Assembly (NCBI GenBank): GCA_963817395.1
Contig: CAWFOC010000003.1
Location: 310,001 to 374,000 of the forward strand
DNA length: 64,000 nucleotides
Origin: CAWGYQ01 sp963817395
GTDB taxonomy: Bacteria; Acidobacteriota; Vicinamibacteria; Vicinamibacterales; CAVPJW01
Direction: 5' to 3'
Part shown: piece after piece, positions 1-8,612 of the stretch
Layout of the letters: each line of letters starts with the position of its first letter
Numbering within the stretch: position 1 is the stretch's first letter
Position numbers and translations under genes: made by a program
Notes under the pieces: model-generated
Database searches by the model: none
The model's input: the letters and a program-made list of their open reading frames with translations, nothing else
Told to the model about the DNA's origin: nothing

Positions 1-34
1 TTATCGCCAGAGGGAACATCGCCAGCTGCGAGTC

Positions 35-1648
35 ATGCGGAAATACGACGTCATCGTCATCGGCGGCGGCCACAACGGCCTCGTCAACGGAGCCTATCTG
101 GCTCGTGCCGGCAAGAAGGTGCTGGTCCTCGAGCGGCGGCATGTGCTCGGCGGCGCGGCCGTCACTGAAGAGGTCTTCCCCGGCTTCCATTTCTCCGTCT
201 GTTCCTACGTCGTCTCGTTGCTCAGGCCCGAGATCATTCGCGAGCTCGATCTTCCCCGCCACGGTCTCGAGATACTGCCGCTCGACGGCACGTTCACGCC
301 CATGCACGGCAACTATCTCTGGCGCGTGAACGACCATGCCAAGACGCGCCGCGAGGTAGCGCGTCATTCGCCGGTGGACGCCGAAGCGTACGAGGAATAC
401 GGCAAGTCGATGGTGGAAATGGCCCGGTTCGTCAAGCCGATTCTCGACATGACGCCGCCCGATCCGTTTTCACTGGATCCACGCGAACTCAGGAAGCTGC
501 TGTTCCTTGCGCGCCGCTTCCAGGCGCTGCCGGGCCAGGACAAGTACAACATGGTGCAGCTCATGACGATGAGCGCCGTGGACTTCCTGGATCAGTGGTT
601 CGAGACCGATGTGCTCAAGGCCACCATGTCGGCGTCCGGCATCATCGGCACGTTCCTCGGCGTGCGGTCGCCCGGCACGGCCTACGTGCTCCTCCATCAC
701 TACATGGGGGAAATCGACGGGGCGTTTCGTTCGTGGGGATTCGCGCGCGGCGGCACCGGCGCCATCTCGAACGCCATCGGTGACGCGGCACGAGAGGCTG
801 GCGTCGAGATCAGGACCGAGGCCGCCGTGGCCGCCATCGTCGTCAAGGGCGGACGCGCGGCGGGCGTGGCACTTCAGAACGGCGAGGAGATCGCGGCCGA
901 CGTCGTGGCCTCGAGCGCCGACCCCCATGTGACGTTCCTGAAGCTGCTGGATCCCTCCGCGCTGCCGGGCGAGTTCGTCGACGAGATTCGCCGCTACAAG
1001 TTCCGCGGGTCGTCCGGAAAGGTCAACCTCGCCCTCGACGCGCTGCCCGACTTCACGTGCCTGCGAGGGCCAGGCGCGCACTTGCGCGGCGCAATCTCCA
1101 TCTCGCCGAGCGTGGAACACATGGAGCGCGCGTACGACGACGCAAAGTACGGAAATTTCTCGAGGCGGCCGTACATCGACATGGTGATTCCGACGCTGAC
1201 GGATCCGTCGGTGGCGCCGCCCGGCAAGCACATTCTTTCCTGCTTCGTCCAGTACGCGCCGTACAAGCTGGCCCGGGGCAACTGGGACGACCGGCGCGAG
1301 GAATTCGGCGACACGGTCATCAATACCATTGAAGAGTTCGCGCCCAACATACGGAATATCATCCGCCATCGCCAGGTGCTGACGCCGCTCGACATCGAAC
1401 GCGATTGGGCGTTGACCGAGGGCAACATCTTTCAGGGCGAGCTGACGCTCGAACAGTTGTTCTTTCTGAGGCCGGTGCCCGGCTGGGCGCAATACCGTAC
1501 GCCGATTCGAGGACTGTACATGTGCGGCTCGGCGACACACCCCGGCGGCGGAATCATGGGCGCGCCGGGTCGCAACGCGGCCCTCAGGATGCTGAAGGAC
1601 ATGGGCGGGGCGTCGCCCAGCCGCAAGAAGGCGACAGCGGGCGCCTGA
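35..1648 (+). CDS. FAD-dependent oxidoreductase, phytoene-desaturase/PYROXD2-like
   Basis: 537 aa. Residues 5-35 form a Rossmann dinucleotide-binding fold with GGGHNG and a following acidic ELE-type end (VLVLERR). The C-terminus has the second FAD motif (GLYMCGSATHPGGG...GRNAA), the layout of the phytoene desaturase/amine-oxidase superfamily and of the PYROXD2 branch. No signal peptide, so probably cytosolic. The real substrate cannot be read from the sequence; carotenoid genes are absent nearby, so a carotenoid role is not supported. Only six bases separate it from a paralogue of almost equal length downstream, so the two are probably co-transcribed and may act as a heteromeric pair. The ATG at 35 places the Rossmann motif at the normal distance from the N-terminus; a GAGGGAA stretch lies about 15 bases upstream. 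Confidence 0.85.
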   Translation: MRKYDVIVIGGGHNGLVNGAYLARAGKKVLVLERRHVLGGAAVTEEVFPGFHFSVCSYVVSLLRPEIIRELDLPRHGLEILPLDGTFTPMHGNYLWRVNDHAKTRREVARHSPVDAEAYEEYGKSMVEMARFVKPILDMTPPDPFSLDPRELRKLLFLARRFQALPGQDKYNMVQLMTMSAVDFLDQWFETDVLKATMSASGIIGTFLGVRSPGTAYVLLHHYMGEIDGAFRSWGFARGGTGAISNAIGDAAREAGVEIRTEAAVAAIVVKGGRAAGVALQNGEEIAADVVASSADPHVTFLKLLDPSALPGEFVDEIRRYKFRGSSGKVNLALDALPDFTCLRGPGAHLRGAISISPSVEHMERAYDDAKYGNFSRRPYIDMVIPTLTDPSVAPPGKHILSCFVQYAPYKLARGNWDDRREEFGDTVINTIEEFAPNIRNIIRHRQVLTPLDIERDWALTEGNIFQGELTLEQLFFLRPVPGWAQYRTPIRGLYMCGSATHPGGGIMGAPGRNAALRMLKDMGGASPSRKKATAGA

Positions 1649-1654
1649 CCGACG

Positions 1655-3259
1655 ATGCCAGAAACTCGGGACGTCGTCATCGTCGGGGGCGGTCACAACG
1701 GGCTGATCGCAGCGTTCTATCTGGCAAGAGCCGGACTGAAGCCTCTCGTCCTCGAGGCACGTCCCCTCGTCGGCGGCGGTGCGGTGACCGAAGAATTCCA
1801 TCCCGGGTTTCGCGGGCCGATCCTGGCCCACGCCGGCGGGCCGCTGCTCGCCGACATTCTGCGTGATACGGCAGTCGAGCGGCGGGGCGTGGAGTTTCTT
1901 CGTCCGAACCCGCGGCTGACGGCGCTCTCGCCTGAGGGACAGGCGCTGTCACTGTTCGACAATCCATCTGAGACGGCCGAGCACCTGCGGCGTGTGTCCG
2001 CCAAGGACGCTCGGAAGTTCACCGACTTTCATCGCAGCCTGGCGCAAATCGGTGGGCTCATCGCGAGCCTCATGACTGTGACGCCTCCGGTCATCGAAAA
2101 GCCATCATCTTCCGAGCTGTGGACGCTGCTCCAGACGGGACGCCGATTTCGAAAGCTCGGGAAGGCAGACGGTTACCGTCTGCTCCGTTATGTCCCCATG
2201 GCGGTCGCCGATCTCGTCGGGGAATGGTTCGAAACGGAGTTGCTGCGCGCGGCGCTGGCGGCTCGCGGCATTTTCGGGGCGTTCCTGGGTCCCTGGTCCG
2301 CCGGCAGCGGCGCACTCTTTCTCTTGCAGGCGGCATGCGAGCCCCACAGCGCCGGCACGGCATCGTTCGTCAAGGGCGGCCCCGGAGCGCTCACCCGCGC
2401 GCTCGGCGAGGCGGCCGAGCAGGCCGGCGCCACGATACGCACGAACGCCCGCGTCGAACGCATCCAGGTTCGAGATGGCGGAACGACGGGCGTCGTGCTG
2501 ACGAGCGGCGAAGAGATTGCCGCCCGAACAGTCGTGTCGAACGCCGACCCGAAGCGCACACTACTCGGGCTGATAGACCCGATCCACCTGGATCCCGAAT
2601 TCGCTACCAAGATGCGTTGCTACCGCACGCCCGGCGTGACGGCCAAGGTGAATCTGGCATTGTCGCGGCTGCCGACATTCGTCGGGCCGATGGATGGTTC
2701 GAGCCGCCTCGATCTGCAGTCGATCGCCGGCCGCATCCATATCGGACCGGATATCGACTATCTCGAGCGCGCCTTCGATGCTGCCAAATACGGCGAGCTC
2801 TCGCCCGAGCCGTACCTGGACGTCACGATTCCGACGATTCTCGATTCGGCCCTCGCTCCGACGGGCGCGCACGTGATGTCAATCTATGTGCAGTTCGCTC
2901 CGCACCGCCTGAAGCACGGCGCGTGGTCCGATCACGCCGTATCGCTCGGCGATACGGTGGTTCGCACGCTGGCGCGCTACATGCCCGATCTGCCGCAGAC
3001 GATCGTCGCTCGCCAAATCATCACCCCCTCCGACCTGGACCAGGTCTACGGTTTTTCGGGTGGCCACATCTTCCATGGGGAAATGGCGCTCGATCAGCTC
3101 TTCACGATGCGCCCGCTACTGGGCTGGGCGCGCTATCGAACGCCGATTGGCGGGGTCTACCTGTGTGGCGCGGGCACGCATCCCGGCGGGCTCCTCACGG
3201 GAGGGTCAGGAATGAATGCAGCACGCGAGATCATCAAGGACGTGAAAGGCCGGAGCTGA
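1655..3259 (+). CDS. FAD-dependent oxidoreductase, paralogue of the preceding gene
   Basis: 534 aa with the same architecture as its upstream neighbour: N-terminal GGGHNG dinucleotide-binding motif at residues 9-14 and C-terminal FAD motif (GVYLCGAGTHPGG). Shared blocks such as VTEEFHPGF, YLERAFDAAKYG and GWARYRTPI show an old tandem duplication rather than a recent one, since most other positions differ. The glycine-rich C-terminal loop differs (LLTGGSGMNAA here, IMGAPGRNAA upstream), so substrate choice may have diverged. Translation is likely coupled through the six-base gap. No transmembrane segment or signal peptide is seen. The exact reaction is not identifiable. Confidence 0.84.
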   Translation: MPETRDVVIVGGGHNGLIAAFYLARAGLKPLVLEARPLVGGGAVTEEFHPGFRGPILAHAGGPLLADILRDTAVERRGVEFLRPNPRLTALSPEGQALSLFDNPSETAEHLRRVSAKDARKFTDFHRSLAQIGGLIASLMTVTPPVIEKPSSSELWTLLQTGRRFRKLGKADGYRLLRYVPMAVADLVGEWFETELLRAALAARGIFGAFLGPWSAGSGALFLLQAACEPHSAGTASFVKGGPGALTRALGEAAEQAGATIRTNARVERIQVRDGGTTGVVLTSGEEIAARTVVSNADPKRTLLGLIDPIHLDPEFATKMRCYRTPGVTAKVNLALSRLPTFVGPMDGSSRLDLQSIAGRIHIGPDIDYLERAFDAAKYGELSPEPYLDVTIPTILDSALAPTGAHVMSIYVQFAPHRLKHGAWSDHAVSLGDTVVRTLARYMPDLPQTIVARQIITPSDLDQVYGFSGGHIFHGEMALDQLFTMRPLLGWARYRTPIGGVYLCGAGTHPGGLLTGGSGMNAAREIIKDVKGRS

Positions 3260-3284
3260 CACGCGCCTGAGGAGGAGTCAGTCG

Positions 3285-5444
3285 GTGAGCAGCGCGTGGG
3301 TCGTCCGTTCCGGCGTGGCGGCTGTCGCCGCCAGCCTCGCGGTCTCAACCGGTCTCTTTGTGGCCGGTCAGGATCCCTCGTCGCCCGCACGTGTCGAGAT
3401 TTTCGGGTTCTCGTCGGACACGGCGAGTCGCCAGGCCGCGCTAGAGGCTCGCTTTCTCCCCCTCCCCTCAGCTAAACGCGTGGCCGATGCCCATGCTTTC
3501 CTGACGCGCGATCCGCACGTCGCCGGTTCGCCACGCGATCGCGAACTGGCCGAATGGGTGCGGGATGAATGGCGACGCTACGGCTTCGACGAGGTCGAGA
3601 TCGTCGAGCACGAAGTGCTGCTGCCCTACCCTGAAGAAGTCACGGTGGCTTTGACTGCGCCGATCGCGCAGACGCTATCGCTGAAGGAAGATCCGATTGA
3701 CGGCGATCCCTCGACGGCTCGCGCCGATGTGGGCATTCCTCATCACGCGTACTCGGCGTCGGGCGAGGTGACCGCTCCACTCGTCTACGCTGGCAGCGGC
3801 AATCCGTCCGATTACGACTGGCTCGCCACGCAGGGCATCGACATCAAGGGCAAGATTGCGCTCGTGCGCTACTCGGTGCCCTACAGCTATCGCGGGTTCA
3901 AGGCGCTGACGGCGCAGAAACGCGGCGCCGCCGGCATTCTCATCTATTCCGATCCCGCCGACGACGGGTACGGCAAAGGCGCCGTGTACCCGGACGGTCC
4001 GTGGGGACCGCCGTCGCACATTCAACGCGGCGGCATCGTCTTCGATTTTCTGGTCCCGGGCGATCCTCTCACGCCGGGCTGGGCGTCGATTCCAGGAGCG
4101 CGACGTATTCCGCCGTCCCAGGCCGCGTCGCTGCCGGCCATTGTCAGCGCGCCCCTCTCGTGGAAGGACGCCGAAGTTCTTCTGCGCAGCCTCGACGGTC
4201 CCGTGGCGCCGGACGGCTGGCAGGGCAAGCTGCCCTTCCCGTATCGCGTCGGTGGCGGGCGTGCGGCTGTACGTCTGCGGGTGAAGATGGACGATCGCGT
4301 TCGACCAATCTGGACGGTCATCGGCCGCATCCGAGGGAGCGCGGAGCCCGACCGCCTGGTAATCGTCGGCAATCACCGTGACGCGTGGATCTTTGGCGGC
4401 GTCGATCCGTCGAGCGGGAGCGCCGCTCAAATGGAGCTGGCGCGGGCGCTCGGTGCGCTCGTTCGTGACGGCTCGCGCCCTCTACGCACCATCGTGTTTG
4501 CGAGCTGGGACGCCGAAGAGTTCACACTGACCTCCTCGACCGAGTGGGGCGAGCAGTACGAAAAAGAGCTGTCGGCAAATGCCGTGGCGTACCTCAACGT
4601 GGACAGCGCGGCATCCGGGTCCAATCTCAGCATCGGCGCGGTTCCCTCGCTCAATCGTTTGATTACCGAGGCGGCCGCGCGCGTCTCCGATCCGCAGGCG
4701 TCAATCCCCCTCGCCGCGGCGTGGCGCGATCGGCGAGCGAGCGCAGCCGGCGCGTTGCCAACGAGCCGGTCGGACAGCCTCGTCAACAATCGTCTGGGCA
4801 GCGGCTCGGATTACACGGTCTTCCTGAATTTTCTGGGAATCCCGGTGGCCGATCTCACCTTCGACGGCCCATACGGCGTGTACCACTCCATGTACGACAC
4901 GCATCAGTGGGTCGCTCGTATCGGGGACCCTGGTTTCCGTTACCACACCACGATGACCCAGTTCTGGGGTGTGCTGACGCTGCGTCTCGCCAATGCCCAG
5001 CTGCTGCCACTCGACTACGAGCCGTATGCCGATCGCGTGCTCGAGTTCCTGGGCGACCTGGAGCGGGCCAGCGGAAACCCTGAGGACGTGGCCGCAGCCT
5101 TTGCGCCGGTTCGGGCGGCCGCCGAACGGTTCAAAGTGGCAGCCTCGGCCCTTTCAGCCCATGGATCGCGACTGCTGGAGAGCGCTCAACCCTCGCACGC
5201 TGACTTGTCGGCAACCAACGTTCGTCTGATGCGTGCCGAGCGGGCGTTGCTGGATCCGGCGGGCATTCCGGGCCGTCCCTGGTATCGTCATCTGATTTAT
5301 GCGCCCAAGTTCACGTATGCTCCAGAGCCGCTGCCGGGCCTGGCCGAAGCACTCGCGGCTCGTGACAACGGCCGTCTCGCCGGCCAAGTAACCCGACTGA
5401 CGCTCGCCCTCGATCGTGCGACGCGCGCACTCGCCCTCGAGTGA
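3285..5444 (+). CDS. Secreted M28 zinc peptidase, glutamate carboxypeptidase II-like
   Basis: 719 aa starting at GTG 3285 behind GGAGGAG. The N-terminus is hydrophobic (about residues 8-28, export signal). A protease-associated domain lies around residues 150-290 and the M28 catalytic domain around 345-560. Zinc ligands are visible: His in GNHRDAW (about residue 363), Asp in GGVDPSSG, the Glu pair in WDAEEF, Asp in NVDSAAS and His in VYHSMYD. A transferrin-receptor-like dimerisation domain fills the C-terminus. Length and domain order match the GCPII/NAALADase family, which removes C-terminal glutamate or other acidic residues from peptides. Expected in the periplasm, scavenging peptides. A glutamate-semialdehyde-type dehydrogenase follows 23 bases downstream, so the pair could feed glutamate metabolism (inference). 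Confidence 0.9.
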   Translation: MSSAWVVRSGVAAVAASLAVSTGLFVAGQDPSSPARVEIFGFSSDTASRQAALEARFLPLPSAKRVADAHAFLTRDPHVAGSPRDRELAEWVRDEWRRYGFDEVEIVEHEVLLPYPEEVTVALTAPIAQTLSLKEDPIDGDPSTARADVGIPHHAYSASGEVTAPLVYAGSGNPSDYDWLATQGIDIKGKIALVRYSVPYSYRGFKALTAQKRGAAGILIYSDPADDGYGKGAVYPDGPWGPPSHIQRGGIVFDFLVPGDPLTPGWASIPGARRIPPSQAASLPAIVSAPLSWKDAEVLLRSLDGPVAPDGWQGKLPFPYRVGGGRAAVRLRVKMDDRVRPIWTVIGRIRGSAEPDRLVIVGNHRDAWIFGGVDPSSGSAAQMELARALGALVRDGSRPLRTIVFASWDAEEFTLTSSTEWGEQYEKELSANAVAYLNVDSAASGSNLSIGAVPSLNRLITEAAARVSDPQASIPLAAAWRDRRASAAGALPTSRSDSLVNNRLGSGSDYTVFLNFLGIPVADLTFDGPYGVYHSMYDTHQWVARIGDPGFRYHTTMTQFWGVLTLRLANAQLLPLDYEPYADRVLEFLGDLERASGNPEDVAAAFAPVRAAAERFKVAASALSAHGSRLLESAQPSHADLSATNVRLMRAERALLDPAGIPGRPWYRHLIYAPKFTYAPEPLPGLAEALAARDNGRLAGQVTRLTLALDRATRALALE

Positions 5445-5467
5445 CGGACAGCTATCCGAGGTGACCG

Positions 5468-7054
5468 ATGGAAACCAGCACCAAGCCTGCCCAAAAGATT
5501 ACCTACGCGACGATGAGCGCGGACCGGATGGAGGACCTGCATCGCGAGCTCGATCAAGCCATCGTTCGAGTACGGGACACCTTCGGCCGCACCTATCCGA
5601 TGATCGTCAACGGCACGCCCCTCGACGCGTCTTCACAGTTCGACGACCGGAGCCCGGTCGATGCGCGCCTGCTGCTGGGGCGCTTCCAGCAGGGTGGACG
5701 CGAACACGTGCAGCAGGCCATCGGCGCGGCCCGTGCGGCGTACCCGGCCTGGAGCGGATTGCCGTGGCAGGAACGCGTGCGATTGCTCAAGGCCGTCGCG
5801 TCGGCCATCCGCGCTCGCCGTTGGGAGCTGTCGGCGCTGATGGGCTATGAAGCCGGCAAGAACCGGCTCGAGTGCGTCGGCGACGTCGAGGAGTCGGCCG
5901 ATCTCATCGAGTACTACTGTGATGAGATGACCGGGAATCGCGGTTTCGTGCGCGAGATGGGACGACTGAGCGAGAACGAACAGAACCTCAGCGTGCTTCG
6001 CCCGTTCGGCGTCTGGGCCGTGATCGCGCCTTTCAATTTCCCCATGGCGCTCGCGGCGGGCCCCTCCGGCGGGGCGCTCGTGGCGGGCAACACCGTTGTC
6101 TTCAAGCCGGCGAGCACGACGCCGCTCATCGGGTACAAGCTGTACGAGGCGATCGCCGAAGCCGGACTACCACCCGGCGTGTTCAACTTCGTCACCGGCC
6201 CCGGGGGCACCGCGGGCCAGGAGCTCATCGACAATGCCGGCATCGACGGCGTCGTCTTCACGGGCTCGAAGGACGTCGGGATGAAGCTGATGCGCGACAA
6301 CACCACGCGTCCGGTGCCGCGGCCGCTCATCATCGAAATGGGAGGCAAGAACCCTGCGCTGGTGATGCGGTCGGCCGATCTCGACAAGGCGGCCGACGGC
6401 GTCATGCGCTCGGCTTTCGGAGCGCAGGGACAGAAGTGCTCGGCCTGCTCCCGGGTGTACGTGGACAAGGCGGTGCGCGATCGATTCGTCGAGCTGCTCG
6501 TGCAGAAGACGAAGAAGATCAAGGTGGGCAACCCGCTCGAACGGGATGTGTGGCTCGGCCCCGTGATCAATGAAGCCGCCGTGAACACCTACGAGTCGGC
6601 AATCGAGCGGGCGCAGCGCGACGGCGGCCGTATTCTCACCGGCGGCCGGCGCCTCACGGACGAACCCTTCAATCACGGCTATTTCGTCGAGCCGACAATC
6701 ATCGACGGTCTCCGCCACGACCACCCGTTGTTCTCGGAAGAGCTGTTCGTTCCAATCACGGTCGTCGGCGATGTGGTGTCGGTCGACGAGGCGATCGAGC
6801 TGGCGAATCGAACGGAGTACGGCCTGACGGCGGGTATCTTCACCGAAGACGACAAAGAGCTTCAGCGGTTCTTCGACACCATTCAGGCGGGCGTGCTCTA
6901 CGCCAACCGCCGCGCCGGCGCGACCACCGGCGCGTGGCCCGGCATCAACCCCTTCGGAGGCTGGAAGGCGAGCGGCTCGACGGGACGCGGGACAGGTGGG
7001 CCGTACTACGTGCAGCAGTTCATGCGGGAACAGAGCCGCGTGCGCGTCCGGTGA
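5468..7054 (+). CDS. Aldehyde dehydrogenase, P5C (glutamate-semialdehyde) dehydrogenase type
   Basis: 528 aa NAD(P)-dependent aldehyde dehydrogenase. The catalytic Cys lies in GQKCSACSR (about residue 320) and the general-base Glu in EMGGKNPALV (about 289). The N-terminal extension before the fold and the FNFPMALAAGPS and PFGGWKASGSTG blocks resemble the RocA/PruA group, which oxidises L-glutamate-5-semialdehyde to glutamate in proline and arginine breakdown. No proline dehydrogenase gene lies in the window, so a different aldehyde remains possible. Cytosolic, same strand as the peptidase before it. Reading frame intact. Confidence 0.88.
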   Translation: METSTKPAQKITYATMSADRMEDLHRELDQAIVRVRDTFGRTYPMIVNGTPLDASSQFDDRSPVDARLLLGRFQQGGREHVQQAIGAARAAYPAWSGLPWQERVRLLKAVASAIRARRWELSALMGYEAGKNRLECVGDVEESADLIEYYCDEMTGNRGFVREMGRLSENEQNLSVLRPFGVWAVIAPFNFPMALAAGPSGGALVAGNTVVFKPASTTPLIGYKLYEAIAEAGLPPGVFNFVTGPGGTAGQELIDNAGIDGVVFTGSKDVGMKLMRDNTTRPVPRPLIIEMGGKNPALVMRSADLDKAADGVMRSAFGAQGQKCSACSRVYVDKAVRDRFVELLVQKTKKIKVGNPLERDVWLGPVINEAAVNTYESAIERAQRDGGRILTGGRRLTDEPFNHGYFVEPTIIDGLRHDHPLFSEELFVPITVVGDVVSVDEAIELANRTEYGLTAGIFTEDDKELQRFFDTIQAGVLYANRRAGATTGAWPGINPFGGWKASGSTGRGTGGPYYVQQFMREQSRVRVR

Positions 7055-7069
7055 GCGGCAGGACGGCGT

Positions 7070-8533
7070 TCAGGTCCGCTCCGTCGGAAGACGCCGCCAG
7101 CGGGCGATGACCGCACCTGGCAGGACAATGCCCGCGGCGGTGGCGAGCGTCAACCATCCACCGGCGCTCCCGGACGGACGCGGCCAGCAGAGGTTCACGG
7201 TCATGGTCGAGCCGTAGAGCAACGCCGCCAGGGCCACGACGGTTCCCCATCGCCCGAGCGAGAAATGATCGTGCGTACCCGAAGTGACCCAGCCCATCGC
7301 GGGGGCCATCAGCCGTGCGAGCACGACACTCTGGTACGACAGATACATTCCGACGACGGCGAAGGAGGCGACGAGCGCCGTGACGTCAACGGCCCCGAGC
7401 TCGACGCTCGTGAAGGCGATGACCACGAGGGCGCCGATGGCGACGAACGTGATGGCATTGGCTGGCACGCGGCGATCCGGCGTGACCCGTCGCAACCAGC
7501 TCGACCCCGGGACCATCCCATCGCGTGCGTAGGAGTAGACGAGACGCGCGGCCGCCGTCTGCACCGCCCCGCCGCACGAAAAGTACGCCAGCACGACCAG
7601 CACCAGCACGACCCGTGAAAGCGCCCATCCGAGGCGCGCCTCGAGAACGATCGGGATGGTCGCAGCAGGGTTCGCGGCTGCCGCGGCGAGATCCGGCGTG
7701 GCCAGGATCAGCACGATCAGCAGAAACACCGTGACTGCTGCCCCGCCCACCAGAGACAGCACCATGGCGCGCGGCACTTTCCGAGGGGCATCCACGATCT
7801 CTTCGGCGACATCGGCCGCCGACTCGAAGCCGTAGAAGATCCAGGCGATTGCGAGAATGGCCGCCATGAACGCGCCAGCGCCCGCCGGTCCGCTCGCCGT
7901 CTCGCGGGAGACCAGCGTGGACCACGGCTGAAGAGGGCCGGTCGCGAGGAGCGCAACGCCCAGAAGGACGGTGGCTGTCAGCTCGATCGCGACGCCAAGC
8001 CAGGTGACGATCATCGTGCCGCGCAGCCCTCTGTGATTGAAGATCGTGTGGCCGATGACGATCGTGGCACCGATGATCGCGAGGAGATCCCGCGTCAAGG
8101 GCCACCCCATCAACGCGGCCACGAACGGCGCGGCCCCAAGGTCGACCGCCGCGAGGGTCACGATCAGCGACACGCCGTAGAGCCAGCCGACGAACCATCC
8201 ATAGCGCGGTCCGATGAGTCGACGCGCCCACTGATAGAGCGATCCGGCCAGCGGATACTCCACCGCAAGCTCGCTGAAGACGAGCGCCACGAGCAGCTGA
8301 CCGCCGAGGACGATGGGAACGCCCCAGATGAAGAACGGGCCTCCCGTGGCGAGCCCGTAGCCGAACAGCGTGTAGACGCCGACGACCGGGGAGATCTCGC
8401 AGAAAGCGATGCCGATGCCGGCCAGCAGTCCAAGCGTCCGAGCGAGCTCCTGCGCATAGCCGAACCTCGAGAGCTCGGCACGGTCGCGCGTGTTGCCCGC
8501 CGGCGGTTCCGGAAGCGTGGCAGGTGTGGGCAC
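7070..8533 (-). CDS. APC-family amino acid/polyamine permease
   Basis: 487 aa, very hydrophobic, with about twelve transmembrane segments and the APC signature region near the N-terminus (GIGIAFCEISPVVGVYTLFG, about residues 39-58). It resembles the amino acid/choline/GABA permease branch; the substrate cannot be fixed from the sequence. GTG start at 8533. A TATAGAAT box on the same strand at 8552-8559 would give a leader of about a dozen bases, and no clear Shine-Dalgarno is seen. It converges on the aldehyde dehydrogenase, with 15 bases between the stop codons. Confidence 0.87.
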   Translation of the reverse strand: MPTPATLPEPPAGNTRDRAELSRFGYAQELARTLGLLAGIGIAFCEISPVVGVYTLFGYGLATGGPFFIWGVPIVLGGQLLVALVFSELAVEYPLAGSLYQWARRLIGPRYGWFVGWLYGVSLIVTLAAVDLGAAPFVAALMGWPLTRDLLAIIGATIVIGHTIFNHRGLRGTMIVTWLGVAIELTATVLLGVALLATGPLQPWSTLVSRETASGPAGAGAFMAAILAIAWIFYGFESAADVAEEIVDAPRKVPRAMVLSLVGGAAVTVFLLIVLILATPDLAAAAANPAATIPIVLEARLGWALSRVVLVLVVLAYFSCGGAVQTAAARLVYSYARDGMVPGSSWLRRVTPDRRVPANAITFVAIGALVVIAFTSVELGAVDVTALVASFAVVGMYLSYQSVVLARLMAPAMGWVTSGTHDHFSLGRWGTVVALAALLYGSTMTVNLCWPRPSGSAGGWLTLATAAGIVLPGAVIARWRRLPTERT

Positions 8534-8551
8534 AAGTTTGTCGGCGCGCGC

Positions 8552-8559
8552 ATTCTATA
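8552..8559 (-). promoter_or_regulatory. -10-like box for the APC permease
   Basis: TATAGAAT read on the minus strand. TAGAAT sits 18 bases before the GTG start, predicting a transcription start near 8545 and a very short leader. No convincing -35 hexamer was found. The same hexamer occurs before other genes in this window. Confidence 0.5.
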
Positions 8560-8598
8560 CGGGTCCCATCTGCCACCGAGAACCGGCTCGGACACGGC

Positions 8599-8606
8599 GA
8601 TAGAAT
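8599..8606 (+). promoter_or_regulatory. -10-like box, predicted leaderless start
   Basis: GATAGAAT, with TAGAAT at 8601-8606 and only six bases before the GTG start codon at 8613. A normal sigma-70 start would fall at or next to that codon, so the transcript is predicted to lack a 5' leader; no Shine-Dalgarno is present either. Confidence 0.5.
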
Positions 8607-8612
8607 GACGCC

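Noticed and set aside
470..1831. 453-codon minus-strand frame opposite the first oxidoreductase
   Set aside because: Arg/Ala/Gly-rich shadow of a well-supported gene.
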